NCBI GenBank assembly: GCA_012511915.1
Contig: JAAZFB010000083.1
Coordinates: 1-5,713, forward strand
Length of the DNA stretch: 5,713 nucleotides
Direction: 5' to 3'
Source of the DNA: Clostridiaceae bacterium
GTDB lineage: Bacteria > Bacillota > Clostridia > Monoglobales > Firm-18
A program made the position numbers and the translations under genes. Positions 5,365 through 5,713 of the stretch are shown in pieces. How positions within the stretch are numbered: position 1 is the stretch's first letter; each line of letters begins with the position of its first letter. The notes under the pieces are model-generated. The model was not told the DNA's origin, did not search any database, and saw only the letters and a list, made by a program, of their open reading frames with translations.

Positions 5365-5381
5365 TTGACCTAAAAGGACAA
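5365..5381. promoter_or_regulatory. Candidate TetR-type operator overlapping the -35 box
   Basis: TTGACCT-AAA-AGGACAA is an inverted repeat with 6 of 7 matching pairs. The left arm also has an exact inverted partner, AGGTCAA, at 5408-5414 just after the predicted start. The arms bracket the promoter, as expected for autorepression by the adjacent TetR-family protein. Motif and position are the only evidence. Confidence 0.42.
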
Positions 5382-5393
5382 TTAATGTATGAT
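5365..5393 (+). promoter_or_regulatory. Sigma-A promoter of the TetR-family gene
   Basis: TTGACC (5365-5370) and TATGAT (5388-5393) are 17 bases apart, each matching the consensus at 5 of 6 positions. Transcription would begin near 5400, leaving a leader of about 34 nt before the ATG at 5434. Confidence 0.68.
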
Positions 5394-5433
5394 CTATTTG
5401 ATCTTACAGGTCAACAAATGGAGGATTAGAATA

Positions 5434-5713
5434 ATGAATGAGAAATTTGAACGTTTAGATGACAAAAGGAAATCACAAATAATCAATGCCGCACTCAAAG
5501 AGTTTGCAGTTAAAGGTTATCAGGAAGCCTCAACAAATATTATTGCCAAAGAAGCCGGCCTGTCTAAAAGCCTGTTATTTCACTATGTAGGAAGCAAACA
5601 GGAGCTTTTTATATATCTGTATGATCACGCGTTGGAAAAAATACTTGATGATTTCTTTGGCTCAATCGACCTTAATCAAAAAGATATGTTGCAACGATGT
5701 CATCAGATTGCCC
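5434..5713 (+). CDS. TetR/AcrR-family transcriptional regulator, N-terminal part
   Basis: This is a DNA-binding regulator whose first 93 residues are in the window; the gene runs off the right edge. Residues 12-60 form the TetR helix-turn-helix domain: KSQIINAALKEFAVKGYQ, then STNIIAKEAGLSKSLLFHY and GSKQELF. The following helix (IYLYDHALEKILDDFF) starts the ligand-binding and dimerisation domain, which is too incomplete to suggest a ligand. The ATG has GGAGG 9 bases upstream and the frame is uninterrupted, in contrast to the broken genes to its left. It has its own promoter and a possible operator, so autoregulation is likely. Its target genes are probably beyond the window; nothing shown links it to the dehydrogenase/ligase operon, which is closed by a strong terminator. 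Confidence 0.92.
   Translation, partial: MNEKFERLDDKRKSQIINAALKEFAVKGYQEASTNIIAKEAGLSKSLLFHYVGSKQELFIYLYDHALEKILDDFFGSIDLNQKDMLQRCHQIA

Overview
The window looks like part of a chromosome from an anaerobic member of the Bacillota (clostridial type). The clues are strong purine-rich ribosome binding sites, A/T-rich intergenic DNA around genes of higher GC, sigma-A-like promoters, and a CoA-acylating aldehyde dehydrogenase that closely resembles the succinate-semialdehyde dehydrogenase of Clostridium kluyveri. The species cannot be named from the sequence.

Layout: positions 1-585 hold no intact gene, only short broken reading frames. Positions 586-987 (minus strand) are a decayed GntR/FadR-family regulator with an internal deletion and two amber stops. 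Between it and the next gene (988-1323) lie two divergent promoters, each with a FadR-type palindrome over the predicted transcription start, followed by a leader of about 210 nt. Then comes a tight plus-strand operon: CoA-acylating aldehyde dehydrogenase (1324-2685), the beta subunit of an ADP/GDP-forming acyl-CoA ligase of the succinyl-CoA synthetase family (2693-3847), and its alpha subunit, read here as two overlapping ORFs (3844-4296 and 4293-4724). A perfect 18-bp stem terminator (4771-4816) closes the operon. Downstream are the C-terminal stub of a zinc-type alcohol dehydrogenase (4856-5014, minus), an unidentified minus-strand remnant (5122-5319), and the start of an intact TetR-family regulator with its own promoter (5365-5713, cut by the window edge).

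How the genes work together: the dehydrogenase interconverts an aldehyde and an acyl-CoA with NAD(P)H, and the ligase interconverts that acyl-CoA and the free acid with synthesis or use of ATP/GTP. Together they form an aldehyde <-> acyl-CoA <-> acid module able to conserve energy by substrate-level phosphorylation, or to reduce an acid when run in reverse. Succinate semialdehyde/succinate is the default guess. The ligase, however, departs from succinyl-CoA synthetase at several conserved active-site motifs, so another acid (for example a sulfonated or other short acid) is possible. The dead regulator and the alcohol-dehydrogenase stub suggest a once larger catabolic locus that is eroding. The break in the alpha subunit is either part of that erosion, a sequence error, or a genuine split into two domains.
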